Shown here: positions 1 to 11,219 of the stretch, piece after piece
How positions within the stretch are numbered: position 1 is the first letter of the stretch
How the letters are laid out: each line of letters begins with the position of its first letter
Notes under the pieces: generated by a model
Told to the model about the DNA's origin: nothing
Seen by the model: only the letters and a program-made list of their open reading frames with translations
The model's database searches: none
Made by a program: the position numbers and the translations under genes
Source: Pseudoscleropodium purum
Lineage: Eukaryota; Streptophyta; Bryopsida; Hypnales; Brachytheciaceae
Direction of reading: 5' to 3'
Length of the DNA: 64,000 nt
Assembly: GCA_963969395.1 (NCBI GenBank)
Contig: OZ017800.1
Location: forward strand, 186,001-250,000

Positions 1-399
1 TCAAATGCACACTTGCATTCTCCAACTTAATCCAACTAGATTGAAAGCTTGGATCTTGAACTTATTTGTGAAGGAATACTTCTCAGTTTGTACTGGTTGA
101 GTTAGGCTTACTCTATATCCCCATTGCACTTCAATTTTCAATAGCTAGAGGTTGGGTGAGCCTGTGAGGGGTGAACACTTGCTTTGGGGTCTTCAATCAC
201 GTGGTCAAAGCTGGTTGACTAAGGCGGTCTTCCCCCCTTTTGTATCAAAACAAGTAATCAATGGTATAGTCACCTGGCTGGGTTCAAGCTGGGTTCTCAA
301 TTTCGATTATTCAATTTGTAAAGTGATCTCTCACTCAGTTCCCTCACTTCCCTTCCTCATTTAGGATTGAGGAAATTTTAATAAATTTAAATTTTTGTT
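1..399. other. No gene recognised (left edge)
   Basis: I see no convincing coding region, RNA gene or element terminus here. Short open frames occur, but none resembles a known family. The stretch leads straight into the tandem repeat at about 400. Confidence 0.4.
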
Positions 400-950
400 C
401 AGTGACTTGACCCTCTGCTTACTACCCTCACCTCTCTCTGGGCTCTTCTCTGGCTCCTTTGGCTCTATAAATTCAGATTTTTTATGCATTTTTTGGAGGC
501 TTGACTCTACTAAGCTACCTCACTTCTTTCTCTAGCTCTTAACTAGCTCCTTTGGCTCTGTAAATTCAGATTTTTTATGAATTTCTGGAGGCTTGACTAT
601 GCTAAGCTACCCCATCTCTCTCTAGTTCTTAATTGGCTCTTTTGGCTCTATAAATTCAGATTTTTTATGGATTTTTTGGAGGCTTGACTCTGCTAACTAC
701 CTCACTTCTCTCTGAGCTCTTAACATGCTCTTCTTGGCTTTGTAAATTCAGATTTTTGTGAATTTTTTGGAGGCTTGACTCTGCTAAGCTATCCTCACCT
801 CTCTTTGGTTCTTAACTAGCTCCTCTTCGCTTTGTAAATTCAGATTTTTTATGAATTTTTTGGAGGCTTGACTTTGCTAAGCTACCTTCACCTCTCTCTG
901 GCTCTTAACTGACCCTTTTGGCTTTGTAAATTCAAATTGGGCTAACTACC
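400..950 (+). repeat. ~92-bp degenerate tandem repeat, about five to six units
   Basis: The phrase TAAATTCAGATTTTTTATG, followed by TTTTTGGAGGCTTGACT, GCTAAGCTACC and a CTCTCTCTGG/CTCTTAACT block, recurs near 469, 562, 650, 743, 835 and (truncated) 927. The period is therefore about 91-94 bp. Units differ by scattered substitutions and small indels, so the array is not recent. The last unit decays near 950. Confidence 0.8.
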
Positions 951-1255
951 TCTCTATTGGTTAGTGACTAATTTCCTACTCAAGCAAAAATAAATAAAAG
1001 AATAAAATTTTTTGGGGCCCTTGGGCATCATTCCAACTTGATGGATGTGTAAACTGGATACAGTTTGATGGTTACCATGCGTAGTCACTGGATGTTGTCA
1101 ATATGTATAGTAACTGTGCACAATAAGGGTAATCAAACAATGAACACTCCAGAAAATCCAGAAAGTTCACAACCCAATTGTCCCTAAAACTCTAGATCCC
1201 AGGCCTACGCTTGGGAAACTTATTCCGGAAAAAATACTAACTAACTTTCAACTAA
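951..1255. other. No gene recognised
   Basis: AT-rich stretch between the tandem repeat and the decayed antisense coding remnant. I see no RNA gene, repeat or regulatory structure that I can support. Confidence 0.35.
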
Positions 1256-3150
1256 CTATCTATCCCGCCATACATTCTTTGTACTGCTCCCGCTTTGGTT
1301 GCCCGGAGTCTTCATCGAAGCCTTCACCAATGTATTCTTTGCTAACAACCGGGTCTGAGGTTTTCGTGGAATTTCCAAAGGTGAGTCTTCAGATTTCGTC
1401 TCTTCCTCAGATCTGAACTTCAATACATCCTCTTCCAACTCTTTGATCTCTTGAATCTTTGGATCTTTGGCTTGGGGCAACTCACTCAGCTCAATCTCAA
1501 CATGATCCCGGTTTGGTGTTGATTGTTGCATATATGAGAAGTCTTCTGGATGAGATTGGGCTGGATTTGCCATCGCTCCAATCCATGCGTCCAAGTTGAC
1601 GCAAATAGTCAATCTGAGTGCCACGAACTTTCTTGCTGTAATTCTCCCAAATGGTGGAAGAATTGGGACATAAATTCCTTACTCTGTCGGAATGGACTTT
1701 TCACTTGCTTCTTTCTCTAGTTCACGTCCTATTGGTCTTGCTAGAGTCCGTGCTTGAATGCCTAACAGACTCGTAGCTGGAGTGAGGATAGACTTCAGCC
1801 TTTTTTATTGTGGTTGAATTGGACCACTAAAAGCTTGTTGGACTAAAGTTTGTCGAAATGGAGTATCTCAGAATATACTTCTAGGGACCTCCAGAAAACC
1901 CTCTAAGTTAATGGCCTGTTCCGGATCTAGGTACCCCAGCAACTTGCGTATGTCCTTCAAGACAATTCCCATCCGGGCTTTGAAATTGACTAGGATCTTA
2001 ACCATCTTCAATCCGGTCATATGCCCTTTTTTCTCCAACCAAGCAATGTAGAAGTCAGCTTTGAATCTTTGATCACCATATGTTCCGAAACCATGACAAG
2101 TTCCTTGAGGTCGTGGATAAGTCGAAGAGCCTTGTCTCCTTCTATCTCGCCGTGTTCAGATCCCCTTCCATTCACTCCAATTGGGACTTGAGGCTATCCC
2201 TTTCTTTTTGCAACTTCTAGATCTATTCCTCCTTTTGTTGGAATTCTTCCGGATTTGGCTGTTTTTGGATCTCCTCCAAAATTTGGTCCGGCTCCACCTT
2301 GAATTCACTCGAGATGAAGGGTACATGGTTATCCAAGTCGCTATACATCTATTTGGTCTGCTGCATATATTGGAGTTTGGCTTCAAAGAAATCCAGGTCT
2401 TTATGTTGTTCTGGATCCGGAATCAACTCTCTTCTATCCAACGTTGGCGCCTTCCCTCATGTAGCCGGATCCGTGGACTTCCTTCATTTCCAATCTACTA
2501 CTTTTTCTTCTTCTTCTTCCATTTTTTTTTTTTTTAGATTCCTTCTCCTCCTTCTTCAATTCATCCGTCAGGCCATATTTCAAGATCTCGACTCTAGTCT
2601 TATACTGAATTGTTTCTTCGGCACTCAACACCTCCTTGTGATGATAGTAGTAGAATATATACAGAGTGATAGGGTTGTGTTTTGCCTTGGCCATGTGATC
2701 CGCTAGTTTGTCTACTACGCCCTGAATTACTCTCCTCCAATAAACAATTTAGTCCTCTAGGGCCCCGAAAATGGAGTTAGCCATCGGGACTGAAACCCAA
2801 GTAGGCTTTTCTGGATACAAGATCAGAATGAGGAATTCTAGTACCCATCTATGTCTTTCGTTCTTGCAATCATTGATGGCAAAACCCTCTTTTGCATGAG
2901 CTAGACTCCGAAAGTTTCCAGTTTGCGTACTTATCCGCCCTTCTAGCTAGTCCGAGTTTTTTTTTTAAATGAATAGACATTTGCCTAGATTTCTTCCGTC
3001 CAAACTATGGGTCAACCTCTCACCATCAACTTGTACTAGCTTGGAACTCCGTATATGAGTTCCTAGATCATCTCCTCATTCTTCATACTCTACAGCCTAT
3101 CTAACAATCCAACACACTCGATACACATGAGGTCCTCCTCTAGCTGCACT
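1256..3150 (-). pseudogene. Decayed relative of the LTR-encoded gag-like protein
   Basis: Read on the minus strand with several stops and frame changes, this stretch parallels the protein at 28102-26444 and 56247-57905. The N-terminal region near 3140-2990 keeps the spacing of the ELMDDL...REERMVKEL and VRGTPVSWNEGMWR segments. About 2930-2700 matches the DGYAVEDC...HRRLLQFL...PEKPTRV...NTIFGAL segment. About 2694-2500 resembles LFHLYRE...EEK.WKTQEVLLKYG and then becomes a lysine/glutamate-rich coil. The lowest part, 1624-1256, is a charged C-terminal region. It is much older than the two 3.3-kb copies. I did not find its ends, so whether it also lies in an LTR is unknown. It has no function now. 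Confidence 0.6.
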
Positions 3151-3601
3151 CGGTGGACCGGACTGGAAGGAATGACCGAACAGACCATTCGGGTTGCCAC
3201 TATAGACTTTCACACAGTCGGATTGCTAAAAGCCGCCATGAATCACCGACATCCAACAACCTAATCTGGTACAAATGGCACCGAGCTTTCCATTCTTTCC
3301 TTATCTTGGTCGCTAACTCACCACTCTTTCTCTCAACTATACGTTCACAAAGTTCAGCAATTAGAAAGGGAGAAACAATGAAGTGGTAGTAGGTTTAAAT
3401 CCCTAGTGCGCGGTTGACAGTTTTCGGTGGACAATGAGTAGAAGATTGTTCCCCTAACAGTCTCCTACTTCTTTAGACCGGAACCCTAGAACATAGGTTT
3501 CAATTTTCCGGAACTTTCTCAGATCTCAGATCCGTGTTGGATCCATTTCCATACCACTAGTAACGATTCTAGCAATTTGGAAACTGACTATTTCCACAAT
3601 A
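3151..3601. other. Flank between old gag-like remnant and Copia element
   Basis: No convincing gene. It may contain the decayed promoter or 5' part of the antisense remnant at 1256-3150, but I cannot align it reliably. Confidence 0.3.
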
Positions 3602-3606
3602 GTCTT

Positions 3607-3861
3607 TATTGAGATTACAAAGTTATGTTATGAGAGAAAGGCTTTACTTAGATGGTAGAACAATACAAAGCCACATAAGTGGGCTCAACTTAAGCTAGAA
3701 GCCTTTCCTAGTTATCCACAAACCATGTGGGATAACTAACTACATTGGGCTGCCTTTGACTACGAGCAATACCCATGGGCTCTAACACTAACTAAGAGTC
3801 TAAAGCTACTCCTAAGGCTAACTGTACATGGTCTACGCTAGTATGTACAAAATCTCTAACA
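3607..3861 (-). repeat. Copia 3' LTR
   Basis: A 255-bp direct repeat of 8188-8442. In element orientation it begins TGTTAGAG and ends CTCAATA. The left target duplication GTCTT lies at 3602-3606. Confidence 0.95.
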
Positions 3862-6800
3862 CTCCCACTTTGAGAGTGGTCAAAGGTGCGAAGCCCCATC
3901 TTCTCAATGAAGCTTTGGTGTTGTGGCTTCCCAAGGGCCTTGGTCAGTACATTAGCAACCATAGCTTTGGTAGGCACATACTTGAGCTCAATCACCTCAT
4001 CCTCCACTCATTCACGAATGAAATGGTGTTGCACATCAATGTGCTTCGTCCGAGAGTGATGGGTGGGATTCTTGGCCAAAGCAATGGCCCCTTGGTTGTC
4101 ACACTAGATGGGTGTGCTCCTTTCTTGCGCAAGACCAACATCAACCAAGAGATGCCTTAGCCAAATGGCCTCTTTCTAAACCCCTTCCTCACAAACATGC
4201 CATCAATATCTCGATACCAAACTCTCCCTGATTGCTTCAACCCGGGGAGTGCCTTCTTCAACTTGCACTTCAAATGCTTTTGGCCTTCTTGCACAAAGCC
4301 TTGGGGCTGATTCATGTAGATGACCTCCTCCCCTTCCACTTGGGAAAACCCACTAGCAACCAACCTTGCCTTGTACCTCACAATGTGACCCAAAGCATCC
4401 TTTTTGGTAGAGAAAACCCACTTACAACTCACACTTGATCTCTTGGGAGGGAGGGCTGCAAGCTCCCATGTCCCTTTGTCAATGAGGGCCTTGTACTCCT
4501 CTTGCATGGCCACCTCCCACTTGTTTGCATCTTCGCAACGCAACACCTCTCCAAGCGTGGATGGATCTCCAAGGAAAGCCACATTGGCTTGTTCTTCTTG
4601 TTGTTGGGGAAGAATGTGATTCAGCCACCAATCTCCAGGGGGCTTGCGGATCCTCGTTGGATAACGTGGCTCCTCCGTGCCTTGATCTTCCTCACCAATG
4701 GACTGATCTTGCTCCTCCAAAGGTTGATTATGCTCTTGCTCCTTTGGTGAAGTGCTTGGAGAAGCCGCCACTGATCTCTTCACTTGAGGTGTGGTCACCT
4801 TCTTCTTGGGCTCCACAAAGTCCTCATCTTCAGCACCTTACTCTTCATCTTCATCTCCGTCTTCTATGTGGACTCTTGGAGTTGTGCCCATCTTTTGGGC
4901 TGGTCCTCCACTTCTCCCACTTGGGCTCATCTCCAAGAGCTTGGGATTAGCTCCTCCATCCTCCAAAAAGGTCACATCTCGGCACTTGATGATGGCCCTG
5001 GTCTCCACATTCATCAGCCTATAAGCCTTGGTTCCCTCACAATAACCAAGGAAAAAGCACTTGATGCCCTTGGGATCCAAGTTCGTCCTCTTGGCACTTG
5101 GAACCAATGCATAGGCAATGCACCCAAAGGTGCGCATGTGAGACACGTGGGGCCTTGTCCCACTCCAAGCTTCTTGCGGTGTCTTGCTTGTCAACGCTTG
5201 GGTGGGGCACTAGTTCCTTGTGTAAACCGCAGTGGACATCGCCTCCCCCCAAAGCTCAAGCTTCAAACCTTGGCCATAAATCATGGCCCTTGCCATCTCC
5301 ACAATGGTACGATTCGCACGCTCCGCTATGCCGTTTTGTTGAGGGGTGTAGGGTGCGGAAGTGTGGTGCTCAATGCCATGGGCCTTCAAGTACGCCTCAA
5401 AGGCCTTGGACACATACTCCCCTCCATTATTCGACCGCAGCACCTTCACCTTGCAATCCGATTGAGCCTCCACGAGGGCCTTCCAAGTCTCAAAACGCCC
5501 AAACACCTCACTCTTGCACTTCAACATATACACCCAAATCTTGCGAGAGAAATCATCAATGAAGGTCACAAAATACCTTGCTCCTCCTATGGACGTGGTC
5601 TTCATCGGCTCGCACACATCTGAATGCACAAGCTGCAATGGTTTGGTGGCGCGCATTGCCCCATCCTTGGGGAAGGGCTGCCTCGCTTGTTTGCCCTCAA
5701 TGCACCCCTTGCACACCATAGAACTCCAATCATGCTTGCAAGAAGAGAGGTTTAGACCCTTCACCATGTGTTGGAGGCTCTTCATGCTCTTCACATTCAA
5801 GTGCCCAAGCCTCCTATGCCAAAGCTCCACAAGGTCTTCATGGACTGATCCTTGGGTAACACACGCCAAAGAAGTGCCATTCACCTTGGTGAAATGGAGG
5901 TGGTACAAGTTGCCCTCACGAGGGGCTGATGCAATCAAAACTCCACTTGGTGAACGCACCACACACCCCACCATGTTGAAATGCACTTTCAAACCTCCCA
6001 AAGACAATTTGCTCACCGAAAGCAAGTTGGCATGCAACTTGGGGACATGGAGCACCTCTTGGATTTGGATCCTCCTGGTCTTCCCCTTCACTTGCACCTC
6101 CACAAGGATCTCCTCCATGCCAAGGGCCTCCACCATGCCATTGTCTCCCAAATAAATCTTCTTCCCCGAAATGGGCTGATACGTGTGGAAGGCATCTCGA
6201 TGGCTGGTCATATGTTGCGTGGCCCCTGAGTCCACAATCCAAGTGAACATGTTGGCCTTCTTCCCTCCTCCATTGGCTGCAATGGCGAAATCCTCCTCTT
6301 CCTCCTCTTTGGAAGCTTGGTGTGCACTCTCCTTGTCCTTGCCTTGGCTGATCTTGCAATGCCTAGCAATGTGGCCCGGTTTGCCACACGTGAAGCACGT
6401 CCTTGTCTCCTTGAACGCCTTGGTGTTGCCACCTTTTCCATGTCTTGAGACAAGCGCTGATCCCTCCCCTTGGGCCTCATTCTCCTTGCGCTTGGTCACC
6501 TCATGCATCAAGCGTGCGGTCACAAACTCCATGGTCAGCTCCTTGGTGGGCCTCGTCTCCAATGCGGTGATGAGGAACTCATAAGACGATGGCAAGCTTG
6601 CCAACAAGGTCATCACCACATCTCCCTCGGTCACGGGCGCCTCCAAACAAGCCAACTCATCCGCAAGAGCCTTGACCTTGTTGACGTGATCCAACAAATC
6701 GTCCTCCTCTTGCATCTTGCTAGTGAAGAACTTGCGGCGAAGAAATAGGAGGTTGGAGAGGCTCTTGGTCTCATGGATGTTGCAAAGGGTGGTCCACGCT

Positions 6801-7069
6801 TGGGCTGGTCCCTTGCAATGGCGAATGTGTGCAATTTGGCGATCCACAAGGTTGATGGCAATGAGAGCAAAGGCCTTCTTCTCCTTCCTCTCCCATGCCT
6901 TCTTGGTCTTTGGATCCGCATCTTCACTTGGAGGCTCCTCACTCCCATCCACCACGTCCCACAAATCCTTCTTTGCAAGGATCATCTCCATCTTGAACTT
7001 CCACATGCCAAAGTTCTCTCCATCAAATTGGTCGATGATGCGCACGCCCTCTCCTCCACTGGATGCCAG
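3792..7069 (-). pseudogene. Copia gag-pol polyprotein, broken
   Basis: In order on the minus strand: gag core (FDGENFGMWKFKMEMIL); a CCHC zinc knuckle (CFTCGKPGHIARHC, near 6400-6355); an aspartic protease (VDSGATQHM); a pre-integrase histidine/cysteine module (LWHRRLGH); and the integrase core with HSDV, RSNNGGEY and QQNGIAERANR. The usual second catalytic Asp in RSDNGGEY is Asn here. In-frame stops lie at 5210-5212 (TAG) and about 4838 (TAA). Reverse transcriptase begins (CKWVFSTKKDALG...YKARLVASGF) but is deleted between the QVEGE and YMNQPQGF segments; a short piece with ALPGLKQSGRVWYRDID follows, then a jump to the RNase H tail with CDNQGAI- and KYVPTKAMVA-like segments. By analogy with related gags, the initiator may be the codon at 7069-7067, now CTG. 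Confidence 0.9.
3862..3871 (-). promoter_or_regulatory. Polypurine tract of the Copia element
   Basis: In element orientation the bases directly before the 3' LTR read AAAGTGGGAG, a purine run abutting TGTTAG. This is the expected position of the plus-strand primer. Confidence 0.75.
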
Positions 7070-8171
7070 GGTGACGCAGCTCCCACTGTGTTGGATTTCA
7101 CTAAAGGGTCTTCTTCTGCTGGTGTCGGCTGGCAACCGATACAAGTGGTCACAGATGAAGAAAAAAATAAAAAAATAAAAAAATTTAAAGTCAACGCTGA
7201 ATGCAACGTTTAAATGAGTAGAAAACAATTCCGATTATTTACACTTGCACTTCTGTGCACAATACAAAACTACATGGCCTTAAATACCAAAAAGTCCGCT
7301 ACAGTAAGAGGCACTTCGCCCAAGCAGCCCAAGCGTTCTACATTCATGTTAGCTGCCCGCGCAGGCATATAAATCCAATCACAGTCCACAGGCATGGCTC
7401 ATCACCTGGACATGACCTTCATCCTCTACCATACCTTGGTCCTATAATCAATAAACCATTCTCTACCTTCTTGAAACCAAGCCATGGCCAACTCACCCGT
7501 CCGAAAACAGTAAACCCGACCGAGGCCTCCCAAACATCTTCTCCACTTCCAATTCAGACCCTAATGAAGCTCCAAACTTCCAATCAGCCCTAAATGGAGG
7601 CTACTACTCACAATCAACACCTCAAGGGCAACAATGGCCTCCAACACCCCTAGTTGGATCACCCAAACTCCAAAGTAGCCTACTTGCCTCTCAATGGCTC
7701 CACAAGGCTCACAAGGACACAACTCAGCCCTCAATGGATGGCAAATTCCACTCCTTTGCTTCACTCACTCACAAGGGCACAAATCAGCCCTCAATGGATA
7801 GCAAATACCTCAAGCAACCCAGAGGTGCTTCCAAGCCTCACAAAAGACTCTCACTAGATTGCAATTGCCACAATCACAATCAACAATGCACCCTAAATGC
7901 ATAATCAGCCCTCAATGGGCTCTCAATGTACTCTTCTAAGCACAAACTCAAACTAGGAGCATGCAACCAGCCCTCACAAGGTGTGATTACTACCATAAGC
8001 AATCTCTCACCCAAAATGCACTCAAAACCTCACAAACCAACCAACAAAAGCTTAAAATAACTCACACCATATGGTTTGTAGGTGAATAAGATACAAAACG
8101 CTGATTGCTCCTCCAAGCTCCAAGATCTCCTCCAAATGATATGAAATTCTCCCTTAAGCGCAACTCCAAGT
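7070..8171 (-). other. Copia 5' leader with short internal repeats
   Basis: About 1.1 kb between the primer-binding site and gag. It carries repeated plus-strand phrases such as CAGCCCTCAATGGAT (near 7729 and 7788), with weaker versions near 7583, 7905 and 7971. There is also an A/T-rich slippage tract at about 7155-7190. No open frame looks like a protein. Leaders of this kind normally hold packaging and dimerisation signals, but I cannot point to one. Confidence 0.6.
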
Positions 8172-8187
8172 ACGTGGGCCCATAACC
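8172..8187 (-). promoter_or_regulatory. Primer-binding site complementary to the initiator tRNA-Met anticodon arm
   Basis: Directly after the 5' LTR the element reads GGTTATGGGCCCAC. Its plus-strand complement GTGGGCCCATAACC is the anticodon stem-loop of plant initiator tRNA-Met (recalled sequence), not the tRNA 3' end. Priming by an internal half-tRNA of this kind is known from Drosophila copia. The position is exactly right; the use of a half-tRNA is inferred from the match. Confidence 0.75.
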
Positions 8188-8442
8188 TATTGAGATTACA
8201 AAGTTATATTATGAGAGAAAGGCTTTACTTAGATGGTAGAACGATACAAAGTCACATAAGTGGGCTCAACTTAAGCTAAAAGCCTTTCCTAGTTATCCAC
8301 AGACCATGTGGGATAACTAACTACATTAGGCTGCCTTTGACTACGAGCAATACCCATGGGCTCTAACACTAACTAAGAGTCTAAAGCTACTCCTAAGGCT
8401 AACTGTACATGGTCTACGCTAGTATGTACAAAATCTCTAACA
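8188..8442 (-). repeat. Copia 5' LTR
   Basis: Direct-repeat partner of 3607-3861, the same 255-bp length, with six transitions between them by my comparison. The right target duplication GTCTT lies at 8443-8447. Confidence 0.95.
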
Positions 8443-8566
8443 GTCTTAAGGTAGCTAAAATCTCTATGGGTTTCCCAAATAATAAAAAATTGTAAGTCTA
8501 TCTAATCCTATTCTAGACTAATCCTATCCGATTTGAGTTTCCGAGCTCCCACACATTCTCTCACTC

Positions 8567-8745
8567 CAGGGTTGATACGATGTCCGGACGCAGACGCTGT
8601 GTCCGCAGCGTCCGCTGACATTCGCGGTCCCCACGGACGCAGCGTCCGCCGGGACCGCCCCGTCTGCCCCATCCGTCCGCCCTCTCTGCTTTGACGGCCC
8701 TATTTCCCCCGATCACCCTACTCAAACTGCCCCGCGGTCACTCCC
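8567..8745 (+). repeat. L-type terminus with subterminal CGGACG/GCGTCC repeats, element A
   Basis: The terminal CAGGGTTGATACGATG is followed by about 170 bp dense in GTCCG, CGGACG and GCGTCCGC in both orientations, ending near GCCCCGCGGTCACTCCCT. The same arrangement occurs reversed at 35040-35224 and, decayed, at 47340-47508. Subterminal repeats like these are transposase-binding sites in Ac-type hAT elements. Confidence 0.8.
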
Positions 8746-9126
8746 TTAATCTTTAAACAATTAAATGTTAAATGAAGTGCAATGGTTCGCTTAAAACAAT
8801 GTCTCTTATAAGTTGAAAGATTATAAAGTTTGACCATGAGTCCATGATAGTCTTGAAACTATGAAAAAATTCCAATTCATTTTCAGAAGACAAACTAAAA
8901 AAGTTTGTGACTTCAAATATATATATATACTATTTAAAAAATCGAGATCAACACAAATACAAACATAATCAATATGGTCAAAATATATTGAATTTAATAT
9001 AGAATACCATACATTGTGCACATTTGGCTAATTGCACATATAATTTTTTTCATTCCAACTCTATATTTCTAAACTAATTTTTAATGCCTATATAACCTAT
9101 TCAACTACTACTTCTGCACTACCAAT

Positions 9127-10619
9127 CTAATATAAATGGCGGAAATGTTCATCTGGCATCGGCCAACAATATGTATTAGAAAATCGCGTAATCACATGGG
9201 CCAAACTAGTATTTTCATCGTCAGTCTTCGAAGAAATGCGCTTCAAGTAAGCATAAAACACTTTTGCAAAGTCATGAAAGGCAAATTGTGTCGCACTAGG
9301 TGTTTTTCGTAGCACGTTGAAATACGCCTCTGACATGTTGTTTCCATTCATCCGCCGAGCAATTTTTCGAATGGCATACTCTTCCGACTTACGTGAATAA
9401 TCGGAATGACTTCCACATTTGCACCTGCTTTATGCAAATATGCAATACGTGGATCCACCCACCATCTCCTCTGCAAAGTTTGTTTCATCTCATCTGCTGA
9501 TGTAAATGTGTACAAAGACTTCATTGGCTGAGAAGCTAAGTTGGTCATGCCTCAATCGCAAACTCCAATGTACACACGTGACTCATCCTCTGGAAAATAA
9601 AACAAAATGTTGTCCGCAGAAAGATCATTGTCCAAATGTCCAGCAAGATGCACTGCATACATTATATGCATAAACGCCCATGTCAACTCCGTGCGCTTCT
9701 TCCGATATCGTCCTAAATGGTGAGCTTTTACGACCTCCTCTTCAGTTGGATTCGTATACATCAAACGGATTTGAATGTTGTCTGGATAGTCCTTATCCAT
9801 ATTCAACATTTGTCGAAGAGTCCCACCATTCCACCAATACGCATAACCTTCACACGTCGTTCCGTGCATCGCAGCAAACCGTATCACACCCGCGTGTGGA
9901 ATTCGAACAGCCATTGATTCGTTTTGATGTTCTAACTTCGCAAGATCGGGTCGAATTTGGTGGTGAATGGATTTCTTTGCCGCAAACTCCCAATGAAGAA
10001 GTATTCCTGGACATCCTTCAATACGAACCTTTCAAATTGTTGCATATTCACCTCTCATCGTTCTATCATCAACAGTAATCACGTGTGCAGTATCTGGAAG
10101 TGCTATGAGGTGCCGTTTGATCCTTTCCGCTTCAGCAACTCCATCATTGCTTTTCCTCCAACCAATTGAACCAACTCGATTGTGCGTTTTGGCGAATGGA
10201 ACACATCGCCCCCTAAATAAGTCCGCTTTCAGAATCACTTCTTCAAACTGGGCGTCATTGGGTTGATAATCCTTGCCATATTTAACCAAAATGACTTTGG
10301 AATTCCACAAAGCGTCATGAACCTTGTTCTCCAAACATTTGGTGAAGTACGTTTTATGCATTTTGTTATGCCACTTTGTCACATTCAATGCATCCAACAA
10401 CATCTGTATCATGTCTACCTTGAATTTAAACACGCACTCTTCTTGATATCTGATGTACTTATTGTCTAAAGACAATGTTGTTTCCGATTCATACAATTGA
10501 ACGATGCGCTCGATCATGAATTTATTGCATTCTTCCGAAGGACCTTGGCGAGCTACCTCCAAGTTTGATGGTCCTTCTCCATATTTAAGCTTCGCAACCT
10601 TCTTCTTCCCCTTCGTCAT
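9127..10619 (-). pseudogene. Kinase-like protein gene, element A copy (three disruptions)
   Basis: A single-exon frame of about 497 codons, beginning MTKGKKKVAK. The N-terminal ~190 residues match nothing I know. A degenerate glycine-loop-like GEYATI is followed by an in-frame TGA (10032-10034), then a possible ATP-binding lysine in EFAAKKS. The catalytic loop is HLDNDLSADNIL, where the usual DLKPEN is DLSADN. The metal-binding DFG equivalent is DWG, here broken by TGG to TGA (about 9549). A 1-bp deletion near 9405 shifts the frame before the C-terminal part, which ends HFRHLY. The gene is transcribed toward the L end, with a CGGACG cluster ~200 bp upstream. It may be a kinase, a pseudokinase or another phosphotransferase; activity cannot be judged from the sequence. 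Confidence 0.72.
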
Positions 10620-10811
10620 CGTGACATATGAAACTGATATAGATCAAATTTTTTAATTTGAAATTGAATTCACGTGCAAGTGTTCAAAAAATTGGCAACA
10701 AGGAAGCCCCAATAAATCACTCTTGCCTTGCCTCGGAAAGGAGCCAATGGAGGATGAACCACCAAGCTCTTCGCTCCACCTTGCATTCATAAGGGGCAAA
10801 ACAAAAGTAAC

Positions 10812-11135
10812 AATGCGGACGGCCCGTCCGCCCCATCGGACGGGCCAGGGGTAGCGGACGGATCGGCCGACTGCCTCTCCGAAACCCTAGAGCCCCGTCC
10901 GCCCGATCGGACAGCCACGGACGGACAAATCTGGCGTCCGCCCGATCGGACGGTTCGGGGGGGCGGACACATCGGCCGTAACGGGACGGACGGATATCGG
11001 GGTGGACGGGGCGGACAAGGCGGACGCCGGATCCGACGGACAGGGCAAACGGAGGACAGGGCGGACGGGTATCGGGGCGGACGGGGGTCTGGGCGGATGG
11101 GGCGGACGGGTACGAGGGCAGACGGGGCGGTTTGA
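10812..11135 (-). promoter_or_regulatory. CGGACG/GTCCGCCC cluster upstream of kinase-like gene A
   Basis: About 320 bp of tandem, imperfect GGGCGGACGG-type motifs, starkly GC-rich against AT-rich surroundings. It lies roughly 200 bp before the kinase-like start codon at 10619. The same arrangement occurs at 32766-33020 and, mutated, at 44240-44700. I infer a role as promoter and/or transposase-binding array. Apparent ORFs inside it (61-110 codons) are Pro/Arg/Ser-rich artefacts of the repeat. Confidence 0.65.
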
Positions 11136-11219
11136 CTCTAAAGCGATCCTAAACCCATATTTTGCACGATAAACAGAGGTCTTCATAGCACTGTATAGTT
11201 CAACTAACTTTTCATTCAT

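Larger units (their letters stand above)
3607..8442 (-). mobile_element. Ty1/Copia LTR retrotransposon, delimited but defective
   Basis: A 4.84-kb element read on the minus strand. It has 255-bp LTRs at 8188-8442 (5') and 3607-3861 (3'), a primer-binding site, a gag-pol frame and a polypurine tract. The 5-bp sequence GTCTT flanks it at 3602-3606 and 8443-8447, as expected of integrase-made target duplications. The LTRs differ at six positions by my reading, all transitions, so the insertion is fairly recent. The polyprotein order (gag, zinc knuckle, protease, integrase, then reverse transcriptase/RNase H) is the Copia order. Most of reverse transcriptase and RNase H is deleted and the frame holds nonsense codons, so this copy could move only with proteins supplied in trans. 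Confidence 0.93.

Noticed and set aside
400..950. CRISPR-like array
   Set aside because: Contiguous ~92-bp diverged tandem units without spacers; a eukaryotic repeat.
4784..5623. 279-codon plus-strand ORF over the Copia integrase
   Set aside because: Antisense shadow of the recognisable Copia polyprotein.
8172..8187. tRNA gene suggested by the initiator tRNA-Met anticodon-arm match
   Set aside because: Only the anticodon stem-loop matches, and it sits exactly after the 5' LTR, so it is a primer-binding site and not a tRNA gene.
10787..11219. Pro/Arg-rich ORFs in GC clusters (also 22106-22460, 29570-30008, 32799-33180)
   Set aside because: They are translations of the CGGACG repeat in several frames, with no domain and no conservation of frame between copies.
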